The notes under the pieces were generated by a model. That model ran no database searches and was not told the DNA's origin. It worked only from the letters and a program-made list of their open reading frames with translations. The translations under genes and the position numbers were made by a program. From NCBI GenBank assembly GCA_002298995.1, contig DBMO01000077.1, positions 19,917 to 83,916 on the forward strand: 64,000 bases of DNA, written 5' to 3'. Of the stretch, positions 27,433 through 36,798 are shown in pieces. Source of the DNA: Desulfarculales bacterium UBA696. GTDB taxonomy: Bacteria > Desulfobacterota > Syntrophobacteria > Syntrophobacterales > Syntrophobacteraceae. The stretch's first letter is position 1. The number at the start of each line of letters is the position of its first letter.

Positions 27433-27600
27433 ATGGGATCCTTTCTCCTGCCGGCTTTTCTACTGGTGCTCAGTCTTCTCCTCTATTTGGATGAACTGAT
27501 GGATGAAAACCCCGACAGCCTGAAAGCCGCCATGTATGTGCCGGCGGTCATAGTGAGCTTTGTCTCGATTACCTTGAATCTCAAAAATGCAGCCGGTTGA
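27433..27600 (+). CDS. 55-residue membrane protein between the AbrB-like gene and arsM
   Basis: A small gene with a strong ribosome site (TAGGAGGAATTGCCA before ATG). The protein MGSFLLPAFLLVLSLLLYLD begins with a helix, has a short acidic loop (ELMDENPDSLK) and a second helix (about residues 34-50), and ends KNAAG. The position, 38 bases after the regulator and 50 before arsM, and the ideal ribosome site support it as real. No family is recognised. It could help bring the methyltransferase or a metalloid to the membrane; this is only a guess. Confidence 0.65.
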   Translation: MGSFLLPAFLLVLSLLLYLDELMDENPDSLKAAMYVPAVIVSFVSITLNLKNAAG

Positions 27601-27650
27601 TGCCGGGCGGTAAGCCTGCTGGCACACGGCTCAACCCAGGGAGAATCATC

Positions 27651-28475
27651 ATGAAACCGGAAAAGACAAAAGAAATAGTTCGGTCCCGCTACGCTAAAGT
27701 CGCACTCGAAGGCAGTTCGTGCTGCGGGAGCTTGAACTCCTGCCGCGCAAAATCCGGCAATGAAATGAGCAAGGAAATAGGTTACCGTGAGTCGGATTTG
27801 AATTCAGTACCCGAAGGGGCAAATCTTGGGCTAGGTTGCGGTAATCCGGTTGCGTTGGCGTCGCTGAAAGAAGGCGATTCCGTGCTCGACCTAGGCTCCG
27901 GAGCCGGCTTCGATGCCTTCCTCTCAGCCGGCCGCGCGGGAAATTCAGGAAAAGTGATCGGTGTCGATATGACCCCGGAGATGATCAGGAAGGCAAAAGA
28001 GAATGCGCTGAAAGGCGGTTTCCAAAACGTCGAGTTCAGGTTGGGCGAAATCGAAGATTTGCCCCTTTCCGATGGCGAAGTGGATGTTATTATCTCAAAC
28101 TGCGTGATCAATCTCTCGCCCGACAAGAAGCAGGTGTTCAAGGAGGCGTTCCGGGTACTCAAACCAGGCGGGAGAATCATGATTTCCGACCTGGTGTTGC
28201 TAAAGGCTTTACCCGAAGCCGTCAGGCAATCCGTTGAAGCCTACGTCGGATGCATCGCCGGGGCCTTGCCGAAAGATGAGTATCTGACGACAATAAGGCA
28301 GGCCGGTTTCGAGAATGTTACCATAGTCGCGGAAGACCTTTACCCCGTTCAACTGGCTGTGAACGATCCTGTTGCCAAAGCTATTTTCTCCGATACTTCC
28401 ACCATTTCCGATTACGCGGAAGACATCTCAGAATCGGTTGCCAGCATTAAAGTAAGCGCAGTGAAGCCGGGCTGA
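27651..28475 (+). CDS. arsM: Arsenite S-adenosylmethionine methyltransferase
   Basis: 274 residues from ATG 27651, preceded by AGGGAGA. It transfers methyl groups from SAM to As(III). The SAM-binding motif VLDLGSGAGFDAFLSA is clear, and the three As(III)-binding cysteines of the family are in place: Cys63 (GLGCGNP), Cys151 (ISNCVINLSP) and Cys201 (VGCIAGALP). An N-terminal CC pair (GSSCCGS) is also typical. It sits in a cluster with an AbrB-like regulator and a molybdopterin oxidoreductase. No arsR, arsB or arsC is in view. Confidence 0.93.
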   Translation: MKPEKTKEIVRSRYAKVALEGSSCCGSLNSCRAKSGNEMSKEIGYRESDLNSVPEGANLGLGCGNPVALASLKEGDSVLDLGSGAGFDAFLSAGRAGNSGKVIGVDMTPEMIRKAKENALKGGFQNVEFRLGEIEDLPLSDGEVDVIISNCVINLSPDKKQVFKEAFRVLKPGGRIMISDLVLLKALPEAVRQSVEAYVGCIAGALPKDEYLTTIRQAGFENVTIVAEDLYPVQLAVNDPVAKAIFSDTSTISDYAEDISESVASIKVSAVKPG

Positions 28476-28512
28476 ACTGCATATTTAGTTAACAACATCA
28501 GAGAGTGGCAAC

Positions 28513-30426
28513 ATGAAGACCATAAGCGCATGCACCCTGGATTGTCCCGATGCTTGTTCCCTTTTAATCAAGAGGGATCTGCAAGGCGGGATCAGTATCA
28601 CGGGAAACCCTGATCATCCTTTTACGGCCGGGCTCGTCTGCAAAAAGATACATAACTTTCCAAGACGCCTGGGGAGTCCCAACAGGATATTGCAACCTCT
28701 TTTGCGGGAGGGCGCCTGCTGGAAGCCAATCTCTTGGGACGAGGCCCTGGACCTCTGCGCGGAGAAGATTCAGAGCAACCGCAAAGAGCCCTCTTCCATT
28801 TTGCATCTTTGGGCGGGCGGGTACAAAGGGATTTTGCACATGGCCCCGGCGCTCTTCTTTGGTGAGCTTGGAGCCGGCACCGGACGGGGTTCACTTTGCA
28901 ATGCAGCGGGCAACGCCGCCTGCAAAGCGGATTTCGGAGCAGGCGACACAAACGATCCGACGGACCTTCTCAAAGCCCGCGGAATAGCCAATTGGGGCCG
29001 GGACCTTGAACGTTGCTCGATCCACCAGGCAGCACTGGTCCGGCGCGCCCGTAAAGCGGGAGCGCGGGTGCTCACAATCTCCCCCGGAGGCGACGAGAAC
29101 GGGTCTTTCTCCGATAAAATTATAAGAATTCGTCCCGGAACGGACCGCTTTCTAGCGGCAGCGGTTATACGGCTCTTCCTGGAGCGGGAACAGGTTAAGG
29201 AATCCATCATCGAAAAGACGGGCAACTGGCCGGAATTCAAGACAGTCATTGAAAATCGTTCTTTCGATGAGCTTGTTCAAGCCTGCGGTGTTTCGCGGGA
29301 AGAGGTCCAATACCTTTTCGATTTTTATTCGCAACCAGGCCCCGTCGCCACATTGATCGGCTGGGGTCTCCAGCGCTACCTTTTCGGGGGCGAAAACGTC
29401 CGTTTCATAAATGCCCTGGCGCTCCTTTCCGGAAACGTGGGAATATCCGGAGGCGGTACAAGTTTCACTTTCTCCTCTGTTAGAAACTTCAACCGCTCCT
29501 GGGCGACTCCATCGAACCGTGCACCCCGTAGATCTTTCCCGATGCCGGTCATGGGCCGGGAAATCACGGACGCCGTGGATCCTCCAATCAAAATGGCCTG
29601 GATAAACTGCTGCAATATTATCAACCAGGCCCCGGAATCGACTCTTAGCGCAAAGGCTTTCGAAAATATCGAGTTCAAAGTGGTGGTGGATGCCTTTATG
29701 AACGACACCGCCGAAAGGGCTGACCTGGTGCTGCCCTGTGCGCTCATGCTCGAAAAGGAAGACATAGTTGGCTCGTCTCTTCACAACTACGTAAACTACG
29801 CCGCGAAGGTTGCGGAACCCCCAGGCGAAGCCAGAACCGACTTCTGGATTGTCTCGGAACTCGGCAAAAGACTCGATCCGCCCATACTCATGCCGGAGGA
29901 GGAGGAGGAGTGTCTTCGTTCATCGCTTGACTCCCCCTACCTGGAAACTTCGCTGGAAGAACTCCGGACCAGGGGGTTCGCGCCTGCAAAGCGTGGGATT
30001 GTCGCTTTCGAAGGAATGAAATTCGGCCACAAGGATGGAAAGTACCGCTTTCCGGAAGCGCTCAACACCGAGCCTCCTGTTCCGGCAGGCTACCCTCTGC
30101 GGCTTTTGACACTGATCCGCAAGGAGGCAATACATTCTCAAATCCTTCCCGAAGACCTCGATACAGAGCCTGTCGTGGCCATATCGAATAAAAACCCGGT
30201 GCTCAGGACAATAGACATCAACCGCGAAGTGTTTCTCGCCTCTCCCCTTGGCAGGATCAAAGTCCGTGTGGAACTCGATCCGGAACTTCATCCCGACGTA
30301 GTTGTTTACAGGCGCGGCGACTGGATGAAATCAGGTGGGGGTGCAAACCGGATCATCGAATCCAAGCTTACCGATATCGGCCAGGGGGCGGCTTATTACG
30401 CCCAGTATGTGAGAATCGAGAACTGA
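28513..30426 (+). CDS. Molybdopterin-dependent oxidoreductase (DMSO reductase family)
   Basis: 637 residues, no signal peptide, so cytoplasmic. The N-terminus CTLDCPDAC, with a fourth cysteine at GLVCKKIHN, binds a 4Fe-4S cluster. The bis-MGD domains follow (WDEALDLC, GKRLDPP, and a C-terminal molydopterin-dinucleotide-binding region with RRGDWMKSGGGANRI). The family includes formate dehydrogenases and various reductases; the substrate cannot be told. It begins 37 bases after arsM, so it may belong to the same transcript. A role in arsenic redox chemistry is possible but not shown. Its 3' end overlaps the open frame of the convergent pseudouridine synthase-like gene by 59 bases. Confidence 0.85.
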   Translation: MKTISACTLDCPDACSLLIKRDLQGGISITGNPDHPFTAGLVCKKIHNFPRRLGSPNRILQPLLREGACWKPISWDEALDLCAEKIQSNRKEPSSILHLWAGGYKGILHMAPALFFGELGAGTGRGSLCNAAGNAACKADFGAGDTNDPTDLLKARGIANWGRDLERCSIHQAALVRRARKAGARVLTISPGGDENGSFSDKIIRIRPGTDRFLAAAVIRLFLEREQVKESIIEKTGNWPEFKTVIENRSFDELVQACGVSREEVQYLFDFYSQPGPVATLIGWGLQRYLFGGENVRFINALALLSGNVGISGGGTSFTFSSVRNFNRSWATPSNRAPRRSFPMPVMGREITDAVDPPIKMAWINCCNIINQAPESTLSAKAFENIEFKVVVDAFMNDTAERADLVLPCALMLEKEDIVGSSLHNYVNYAAKVAEPPGEARTDFWIVSELGKRLDPPILMPEEEEECLRSSLDSPYLETSLEELRTRGFAPAKRGIVAFEGMKFGHKDGKYRFPEALNTEPPVPAGYPLRLLTLIRKEAIHSQILPEDLDTEPVVAISNKNPVLRTIDINREVFLASPLGRIKVRVELDPELHPDVVVYRRGDWMKSGGGANRIIESKLTDIGQGAAYYAQYVRIEN

Positions 30427-31237
30427 GCCGGTGTAAGTTGAAGATACCAGTCAGCTCCAGTTCGGGGGGAGGAGGACAATGCACCTCAAATTTTGATTTG
30501 TTTGCCGGGTGAGCTAAACAAAGGCGTTCTGCGTGCAGGAGGTAACCGGTTTCACCCGGAAGTGCCCCCAGACAGCTGATATTACCTCCCGCCAGGTAGA
30601 GCGGATCTCCCACCAGCGGGAATCCGGCACAGGCGAGATGAATCCGGATCTGGTGGGGCCTTCCCGTCTCGATTCTCACCTCCAGAAGCGATGAATCCCC
30701 TCTGCGCTCCAAAACCCCTACCCTGCTGACAGCCCTTTTTCCCTCCGCACTGGCGCCGTGAACCGTCCCGAGCTTTGGATGCGGAACCGGTCCGATCCTG
30801 GCGTTTATGGTGAAGAAATCCACATCCGGCGATCCCACCGCGAGCGCCCGGTAGATTTTCGTGGCCTCGCCCCGGCGCAATGCGGCGCTGACATGAGAAC
30901 GTGCCGGCGCGGTAAGTGCAAATAATACCACCCCGGAAGTTCCCCTCCCAAGGCGGTGAACGGGAGTGGCGGAAGGGTATTTTTTTCGCACCAGCGCAAG
31001 CAGCGTGTGTTCGAGGAACCCGCCGCCGGGAACTGTCGGGAGTCCGCAAGGCTTCGATACCGCCAGCAGGTCTTCATCTTCGTGGAGAACGGACCACGCA
31101 AGGGGCACATCCGGCTCATCCCAGGGGGGACGGCGCCAGACCAGCCGCTGCCCGTTTCTCAAAATGCTGTCGGGCGCGGCAGGCAGCTCATTTACTAACA
31201 CCTCGCCCGCATCGAACCGCTCCCGCCACTCGTCCAT
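30368..31237 (-). CDS. RluA-family pseudouridine synthase-like protein with Gly at the catalytic Asp position
   Basis: 289 residues as written. The fold is RluA-like: LHEDEDLLAVSKPCGLPTVPGG, then VHRLGRGTSGVVLFA, then ETGRPHQIRIHLACAGFPLVGDPLY. In active synthases the motif is HRLDxxTSG; here residue 97 is Gly, so the nucleophile is missing. An HRLGRGTSG subgroup exists, I believe, in plants and other bacteria. Family-like residues (EYREQIDNRGSGLSVLAYL) continue upstream to about 31339 without an ATG, GTG or TTG; a CTG at 31339 after AAAGG, or a lost frame, could explain this. The last 20 residues run into the neighbouring gene and look non-conserved. Confidence 0.8.
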   Translation of the reverse strand: MDEWRERFDAGEVLVNELPAAPDSILRNGQRLVWRRPPWDEPDVPLAWSVLHEDEDLLAVSKPCGLPTVPGGGFLEHTLLALVRKKYPSATPVHRLGRGTSGVVLFALTAPARSHVSAALRRGEATKIYRALAVGSPDVDFFTINARIGPVPHPKLGTVHGASAEGKRAVSRVGVLERRGDSSLLEVRIETGRPHQIRIHLACAGFPLVGDPLYLAGGNISCLGALPGETGYLLHAERLCLAHPANKSKFEVHCPPPPELELTGIFNLHRLSSRFSHTGRNKPPPGRYR

Positions 31238-31339
31238 CGTAGAGTGGCGATAGTTTTGGGTGAGATAGGCAAGAACGCTCAGGCCGCTTCCCCGATTATC
31301 TATTTGCTCGCGATACTCGAATCCACTATTTAGAGTCAG

Positions 31340-31589
31340 CGGGTTTTACCTTTCATCGGGTTTTGTTGCAGCGAATTTTGTCTTCCAGGTGCCGTTGCCC
31401 AAAATCGACCTTGCCACAACCGGTGCAAGACAGGAACTAGCGTGCCCACTGTACTGCACAATTGGTGCGCAGCAACCTTTTAGATTATGTATATCCTGCG
31501 ACAACCCGGTAAGTGTATCTTTTGCGGAGCTGATATAATAGAAAAATAGAGTCGCCACTCCGTTCCAAAATTGCGGCCGAAAGGAAGTC
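31340..31589. other. Intergenic region between the divergent RluA-like gene and tex
   Basis: About 250 bases. A short ATG frame (MKGKTR then stop) just upstream of the RluA-like reading could be its broken start. Near 31530, GATATAATAG could be a -10 box for tex. Nothing else is seen. Confidence 0.4.
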
Positions 31590-33902
31590 ATGAACGAACA
31601 ACATATACGCTCCATCTCCCTCGAAATGAGCCTTAAACCTGCCCAGGTCGAGGCAACGGCAAAACTTCTGGAAGAGGGCGGCACCGTTCCGTTTATCGCA
31701 AGATACCGCAAGGAGGCAACCGGTTCCCTCGATGAGACGCTCGTTACGGCCATCCGCGACCGGCTCGAACAGCTTGATGTGCTCGACAAGCGCAGAAGCG
31801 CGGTCCTGAAGTCGCTTCGCGACCAGGAAAAACTTACCGAAGAGCTGGAACAGCGGATACTCCGGGCTGCAACACTTGCGGAAATAGAAGATATCTACCT
31901 CCCCTTCCGGCCTAAACGCCGCACCAGGGCATCCATTGCCAGGGAAAGGGGATTGGAGCCGCTGGCGCTTGCATTGTTCGAACAGGAGCCCGCGCTCGAT
32001 CCCATGGGCCGGGCCGAAGAGTTTATAAATCCGGAACTGGAAGTAACTTCAGCCGAAGAGGCCCTGTCCGGTGCGCGGGATATCATAGCCGAGTGGGTAA
32101 ACGAGAATGCTGATTCACGCCTGAAGCTCCGGGCGCATTTTTCGCAAAAAGGGATGCTGCGCTCCAGGGTCGTTCCGGGCAAAGAGGCCGAGGGAATCCA
32201 ATACCGCGACTACTTTGAAAAGGAAGAGCCGCTGAGGGGAGCGCCTTCGCACAGGATACTGGCTGTTCGGCGAGGCGAGAAGGAAGGCTTTCTCGCCGTG
32301 AGGATCGAGCCTCCCGAAAAGGAAGCTCTGAACCTGCTCGAATCGGCTTTCATAAAGAATGATTCGGCCTGCGCCCATGAGGTCAGGGCAGCGGTTCACG
32401 ACAGCTATAAGAGGCTCCTTTCGCCCTCGCTTGAAACGGAGATGAAAAACGATTCCAAACTCCGCGCGGACAGGGAAGCCATCCAGGTTTTCGCCGACAA
32501 TTTGCGCCATCTTTTGATGGCCCCTCCACTGGGTTTCAAGAAGGTGATGGCGATAGACCCCGGCTTCCGCACAGGGTGCAAATTGGTCTGCCTGGACCCT
32601 CAGGGAAAGCTAATCCACAACGAGACCATTTATCCGCACACGGGACCGCAGGCATTGGAAAAGGCCGGGGATAGAATCCGGGACCTCGTGGAAAAGCACT
32701 CGACGGAGGCAATCGCCATCGGAAACGGCACCGCTGGAAGGGAAACGGAGTCATTCATCCGCGGCCTTGGCCTGCCGCAGGAAATCCAGGTCATAATGGT
32801 CGATGAGAGCGGCGCGTCTATCTACTCGGCATCGAGCGTTGCGCGCGAGGAATTTCCCGACTTCGATCTGACGGTTCGCGGATCGGTATCGATAGGAAGG
32901 CGGCTTATAGATCCGCTGGCCGAGCTTGTCAAAATCGATCCGAAATCAATCGGCGTCGGCCAGTATCAGCATGATGTGGACCAGGCCGAGCTGAAAAAGG
33001 GCCTCGACGATACCGTTATTAGCTGCGTAAACGCTGTCGGGGTCGAAATAAATTCCGCAAGCCCCCAGCTCCTTTCATATATCTCCGGGCTGGGGCCTCA
33101 ACTTGCCGCAAACATAGTTTCCTTACGGGAAGAAAACGGCCCGTTTCGCAAAAGGGAGGAGCTGAAGAAAGTTCCGCGCCTGGGACCGCGGGCTTTTCAG
33201 CAATCGGCTGGTTTTTTGCGCATATCGGGTGGAGAAAACCCGCTGGATGCAAGCGCGGTTCACCCCGAATCCTACCAGATCGTCGAGAAAATGGCTCGGG
33301 ACCTTGGCTGTTCAGTTGCCGACCTGATGCGGGAGCAGTCTCTTCGGGAAAAAATCGATCCCTCCCGCTACGTAACCGAGCAGGCAGGCCTCCCTACCCT
33401 TCTCGATATACTCTCGGAGCTTGCCAAGCCGGGCAGAGACCCGCGCAAATCGTTCGAAGCCTTTTCATTCGCTCCGGGTATCGAGAAGCTTACCGACCTG
33501 GAGCCCGGCATGAAACTGCCCGGAATAGTAACCAATGTCACCGCTTTCGGGGCTTTCGTTGACGTTGGCGTCCACAGGGACGGTCTGGTACATATAAGCG
33601 AGCTTTCGGACAAATTCGTAAAAGATCCCGGACAGGTGGTTCGAGTGCATCAGAAGGTAACGGTAACCGTCCTGGAAGTGGACCTGGAAAGAAGCCGCGT
33701 TTCCTTCTCCATGAAATCCGGCAATCCCGCCGCAAAACCGGCCGCCCGGACCGAAGCGCCCGATCCGGCGCCCAGGCCGCCGAAAGCCGCGAATGGAAAA
33801 ACCTCCCCAAAAAGAACAAAAGGCGATCAGCACGGCAATAAGCCCTCCGCCGAAAAAAAAGCCTTCAACAATCCCTTCGAAAGGGCCTTCAAAAAACCAT
33901 GA
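31590..33902 (+). CDS. tex: Tex-family transcription accessory / RNA-binding protein
   Basis: 770 residues. Order: N-terminal helical Tex domain (LKPAQVEATAKLLEEGGTVPFIARYRKE), a YqgF/RNase H-like domain (about 325-450, KVMAIDPGFRTGCKL), a helix-hairpin-helix region (about 490-560), and a C-terminal S1 domain (about 635-705, PGIVTNVTAFGAFVDVGVHRDGLVHIS). The last 65 residues are a basic, Pro/Ala/Lys-rich tail. Tex binds RNA and affects transcription; its precise role is unsettled. AAGGAAG precedes the ATG. Stands alone. Confidence 0.96.
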   Translation: MNEQHIRSISLEMSLKPAQVEATAKLLEEGGTVPFIARYRKEATGSLDETLVTAIRDRLEQLDVLDKRRSAVLKSLRDQEKLTEELEQRILRAATLAEIEDIYLPFRPKRRTRASIARERGLEPLALALFEQEPALDPMGRAEEFINPELEVTSAEEALSGARDIIAEWVNENADSRLKLRAHFSQKGMLRSRVVPGKEAEGIQYRDYFEKEEPLRGAPSHRILAVRRGEKEGFLAVRIEPPEKEALNLLESAFIKNDSACAHEVRAAVHDSYKRLLSPSLETEMKNDSKLRADREAIQVFADNLRHLLMAPPLGFKKVMAIDPGFRTGCKLVCLDPQGKLIHNETIYPHTGPQALEKAGDRIRDLVEKHSTEAIAIGNGTAGRETESFIRGLGLPQEIQVIMVDESGASIYSASSVAREEFPDFDLTVRGSVSIGRRLIDPLAELVKIDPKSIGVGQYQHDVDQAELKKGLDDTVISCVNAVGVEINSASPQLLSYISGLGPQLAANIVSLREENGPFRKREELKKVPRLGPRAFQQSAGFLRISGGENPLDASAVHPESYQIVEKMARDLGCSVADLMREQSLREKIDPSRYVTEQAGLPTLLDILSELAKPGRDPRKSFEAFSFAPGIEKLTDLEPGMKLPGIVTNVTAFGAFVDVGVHRDGLVHISELSDKFVKDPGQVVRVHQKVTVTVLEVDLERSRVSFSMKSGNPAAKPAARTEAPDPAPRPPKAANGKTSPKRTKGDQHGNKPSAEKKAFNNPFERAFKKP

Positions 33903-34132
33903 ATTTCAAGCCGTGGAAGGCTTTTTTAGGTTTGCGGGGTGGCGGGTTGTTGGTTGGGTTGAGCGGCGAAACGGCCATTTGCTGGGGACGCCATCGAGGG
34001 AGCGAAACCCGCTTTAAAATCGTATTTCGGGAACCCTTCCGTTATGGCACGGTCGGGAGACCGTGCCCCAACTTGGGGAACAATGATTCCTAATCTCCTT
34101 AATCCCCAACCTCCTTAAATCCCTTAAATCCC
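33903..34132. repeat. Intergenic region with palindrome and periodic tract
   Basis: At 34046-34067 GGCACGGTC and ACCGTGCC form a palindrome around GGGAG, the same family as at 12360-12385. At 34083-34132, just after the stop of the DUF188 gene, lies a tract of about 9-base units; on the minus strand these read GGGGATTTAAG, GGGATTTAAGG and so on. Similar tracts are at 9940-10008 and 47497-47552. Confidence 0.6.
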
Positions 34133-34597
34133 CTAAGTCTCCTTCCGCATTCTCATCTGCCGGGTGAGTTCCCTATCGAGGGTATCCGCGAAGCGTTGCT
34201 TGTCTTTTTGCGAGAACTCTTTGGGGCCGGGCGTAATTCCCCCGGAATCGCGAAGGTCCTGCATGAAGTTGCGGATCGAGAGCCGCTCGCCGATATTTGC
34301 CTCCGTGAAGAGTTGACCCCTGGTGCTGATGACGGTGACTCCCCTGGGCACCAGTGCGGATGCCAGCGGGATGTCCTGGGTGACCACAAAATCCCCGGGC
34401 CGGGCGTTTTCGACTATATACAGGTCGACTGCTTCGGGGTCCGCTCCGATCCTGAGGCTCGAAACATAGATGGATTCAGGGGTGCTGATGTATTTGTTGG
34501 CGACAAAGACGGTATTTATTTTCAGACGCATCGCCGTGCGGATAATTAGCTCCTTGATCGCGCCGGGACACGCATCGGCGTCCACCCACAGTGTCAT
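34133..34597 (-). CDS. YaiI/YqxD family protein (DUF188)
   Basis: 154 residues from ATG 34597, where GGGGGAAAC precedes the start and family similarity begins (MTLWVDADACPGAIKELIIR). The frame is open ten codons further. VVTQDIPLASALVPRG with conserved Asp, and SIRNFMQDLRDSGGITPGPK, are family features. DUF188 resembles a PIN-like nuclease fold with several acidic residues. Its biological role is not known. Confidence 0.94.
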   Translation of the reverse strand: MTLWVDADACPGAIKELIIRTAMRLKINTVFVANKYISTPESIYVSSLRIGADPEAVDLYIVENARPGDFVVTQDIPLASALVPRGVTVISTRGQLFTEANIGERLSIRNFMQDLRDSGGITPGPKEFSQKDKQRFADTLDRELTRQMRMRKET

Positions 34598-34808
34598 TGT
34601 TTCCCCCGTCCGCTGCCGCGCCCGCATTAAGATGCAGGCTTTTATAGAGAAAAAAGGCTAAAATGAAAAATTCACCGTCCGACCGGCTATAATCTTAACA
34701 GAATAACCGGCTGGTTGACTATTTCCGGTTCGTCGGGCATTATTTCGAGCTTTTTCACCACTGAATTTTCTCCGAATACCATTAGTTTCGGCCAAGAAAG
34801 GTAGTTTA

Positions 34809-36599
34809 ATGCAAAAACGCAACAATATCCGCAATCTTGCCATTATTGCCCACGTCGATCACGGGAAAACGACGCTAGTTGACGCCATGCTGTGGCAGAG
34901 TGGAATTTTCCGTTCGAACGAGCAGGTCGCGGAGCGGGTGATGGACAGCCTTGACCTCGAACGGGAAAAGGGCATCACCATCATGGCGAAGAATACGGCC
35001 ATTGTGTACAACGGGGTCAAGATAAATATAGTCGATACGCCGGGCCACGCTGATTTTGGCGGCGAGGTCGAGCGCACCCTGAACATGGTCGAAGGCGTCC
35101 TGCTGCTGGTTGATGCCACCGAAGGGCCCCTTCCCCAAACGCGGTTCGTACTCGGCAAGGCGCTGGCGCTTGGGCTTCCTCCGATTCTGGTCATAAATAA
35201 AATCGACCGGCCCGATCGGCGCATAAGCGAGGTCCTCGATGAAACTTATGACCTTTTCATCGATCTGGATGCAACCGAAGAGCAGCTCGACTTTCCCGTA
35301 CTCTATACAAACGCCCGGGCGGGAATCGCTCTAAAAGATCCCGAAGGCCAGGGGCGAGATCTTGTCCCGCTCTTCGATACTATCATCTCATCCATTCCCG
35401 CGCCGAAATTCAATCCCGAAGCCCCGCTCCAGTTCCTGGTAACGACCCTCAACCACAGCGACTATGTCGGACGGATCGCGATTGGGAAGATCGTAAACGG
35501 CACCCTGGAACAAGGCAGGGAGGTCATGCTCCTAAAGGCTGACGGAACGTCGCGGAAAGATTCCCTGAGCGCGGTCTATACCTACGAGGGCCTTAGCCGC
35601 GTGGACAGGCAGTCAGCCGAAGCGGGCGATATCGCCGCGGTTGCCGGACTCGACGACATCTTCATCGGCGATACCCTGGGGGACCCCGCGGACCCGCGCC
35701 CCCTTCCCACAATATCGGTCGAGGAGCCTACCATATCGATGGTATTCTCCGTCAACTCGTCTCCTCTGGCGGGAAAGGACGGCAAATACCTCACCTCCCG
35801 CCATATCAAAGAGCGCCTCGACAAGGAACTCCTCTACAACGTGAGCCTTCGGGTCGAACAGGCGGAAAATCGCGAGTCCTACCGGGTGAGCGCCCGCGGA
35901 GAACTGCAACTGGCGGTCCTTGTCGAAACCATGCGCAGGGAAGGATTCGAGCTTTCCATATCGAGACCCAAAGTCATCACCAAAGAAGTCGACGGACAGC
36001 TCTGCGAACCCATGGAGCTTGCCATTATAGACCTTCCCGAGGAGTTTATAGGCATAGTTACCGAGATGATGAGTTCCCGGCGCGGGCGGATGACCAAAAT
36101 GATCAATCACGGGTTCGGCCGTGTCCGCCTTGAATTCGAAATATCATCGCGCGGCCTGATCGGCTTTCGCAGCCAGTTTCTGACAGAGACGCGCGGCACC
36201 GGAATTTTAAATACCCTGCTTATCGGCTACCGGCCTCACGCCGGAGAGATTTCCGGGCGCCCCAACGGGGTGCTGGTCTCGGACCGCGAGGGCAAATCGG
36301 TCACCTTCGCCATTCATCACCTGCAGCCGCGCGGGACGATTTTCGTAAACCCTGGAGAACCGGTCTATTCGGGGATGATTGTGGGGGAGAATTCACGAGC
36401 TGAAGACATCTGGGTAAATATCACGAAGGAAAAGAAGCTGACCAACATGCGGGCGTCCGGCTCGGATGAGGCGCTGCGAATCATTCCTCCGCGCCAGTTC
36501 AGTCTCGAACAGGCCATGGAATACATCTCCGATGACGAACTGGTCGAGGTGACCCCGGGCTCTCTTCGCCTTCGCAAGACAAAGAACAGGCAGCACTAA
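34809..36599 (+). CDS. typA: Ribosome-associated GTPase TypA/BipA
   Basis: 596 residues. A translational GTPase involved in ribosome assembly and stress responses. G1 [16 protein letters not shown]3 [15 protein letters not shown] and G4 NKIDRPDR are intact. These are followed by the EF-Tu-like domain 2, EF-G-like domains III and V, and the BipA-specific C-terminal domain ([20 protein letters not shown]). Normal length. AAAGG precedes the ATG. Confidence 0.97.
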   Translation: MQKRNNIRNLAIIAHVDHGKTTLVDAMLWQSGIFRSNEQVAERVMDSLDLEREKGITIMAKNTAIVYNGVKINIVDTPGHADFGGEVERTLNMVEGVLLLVDATEGPLPQTRFVLGKALALGLPPILVINKIDRPDRRISEVLDETYDLFIDLDATEEQLDFPVLYTNARAGIALKDPEGQGRDLVPLFDTIISSIPAPKFNPEAPLQFLVTTLNHSDYVGRIAIGKIVNGTLEQGREVMLLKADGTSRKDSLSAVYTYEGLSRVDRQSAEAGDIAAVAGLDDIFIGDTLGDPADPRPLPTISVEEPTISMVFSVNSSPLAGKDGKYLTSRHIKERLDKELLYNVSLRVEQAENRESYRVSARGELQLAVLVETMRREGFELSISRPKVITKEVDGQLCEPMELAIIDLPEEFIGIVTEMMSSRRGRMTKMINHGFGRVRLEFEISSRGLIGFRSQFLTETRGTGILNTLLIGYRPHAGEISGRPNGVLVSDREGKSVTFAIHHLQPRGTIFVNPGEPVYSGMIVGENSRAEDIWVNITKEKKLTNMRASGSDEALRIIPPRQFSLEQAMEYISDDELVEVTPGSLRLRKTKNRQH

Positions 36600-36650
36600 T
36601 AACCAGGACAGCACTGCCTTCAAATCTGTTTCATGAATTTTAAGCGGCAT

Positions 36651-36729
36651 GTGGGGCAGGCTTTCCAGCCTGTTGCCGGCTGTTATCTACCTGGGCAGGT
36701 GAGGCAGGCTTGAAAGCCTGCATCACCTG
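36651..36729. repeat. Two tandem palindromes of the CAGGCT-AGCCTG family
   Basis: 36651-36677 holds GTGGGGCAGGCTTTCCAGCC and completes the palindrome with TG. 36696-36729 is a larger hairpin, CAGGTGAGGCAGGCTT / AGCCTGCATCACCTG around GAA. They match the elements at 7051-7080 and 43467-43492. They lie between convergent genes and may act as a bidirectional terminator. Confidence 0.7.
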
Positions 36730-36798
36730 GCTTACCCAATCAAAATACCAATCCCCTGGGATGCCGGCGAAAATACTCCGAATTGCGGTCTGTCTGGC

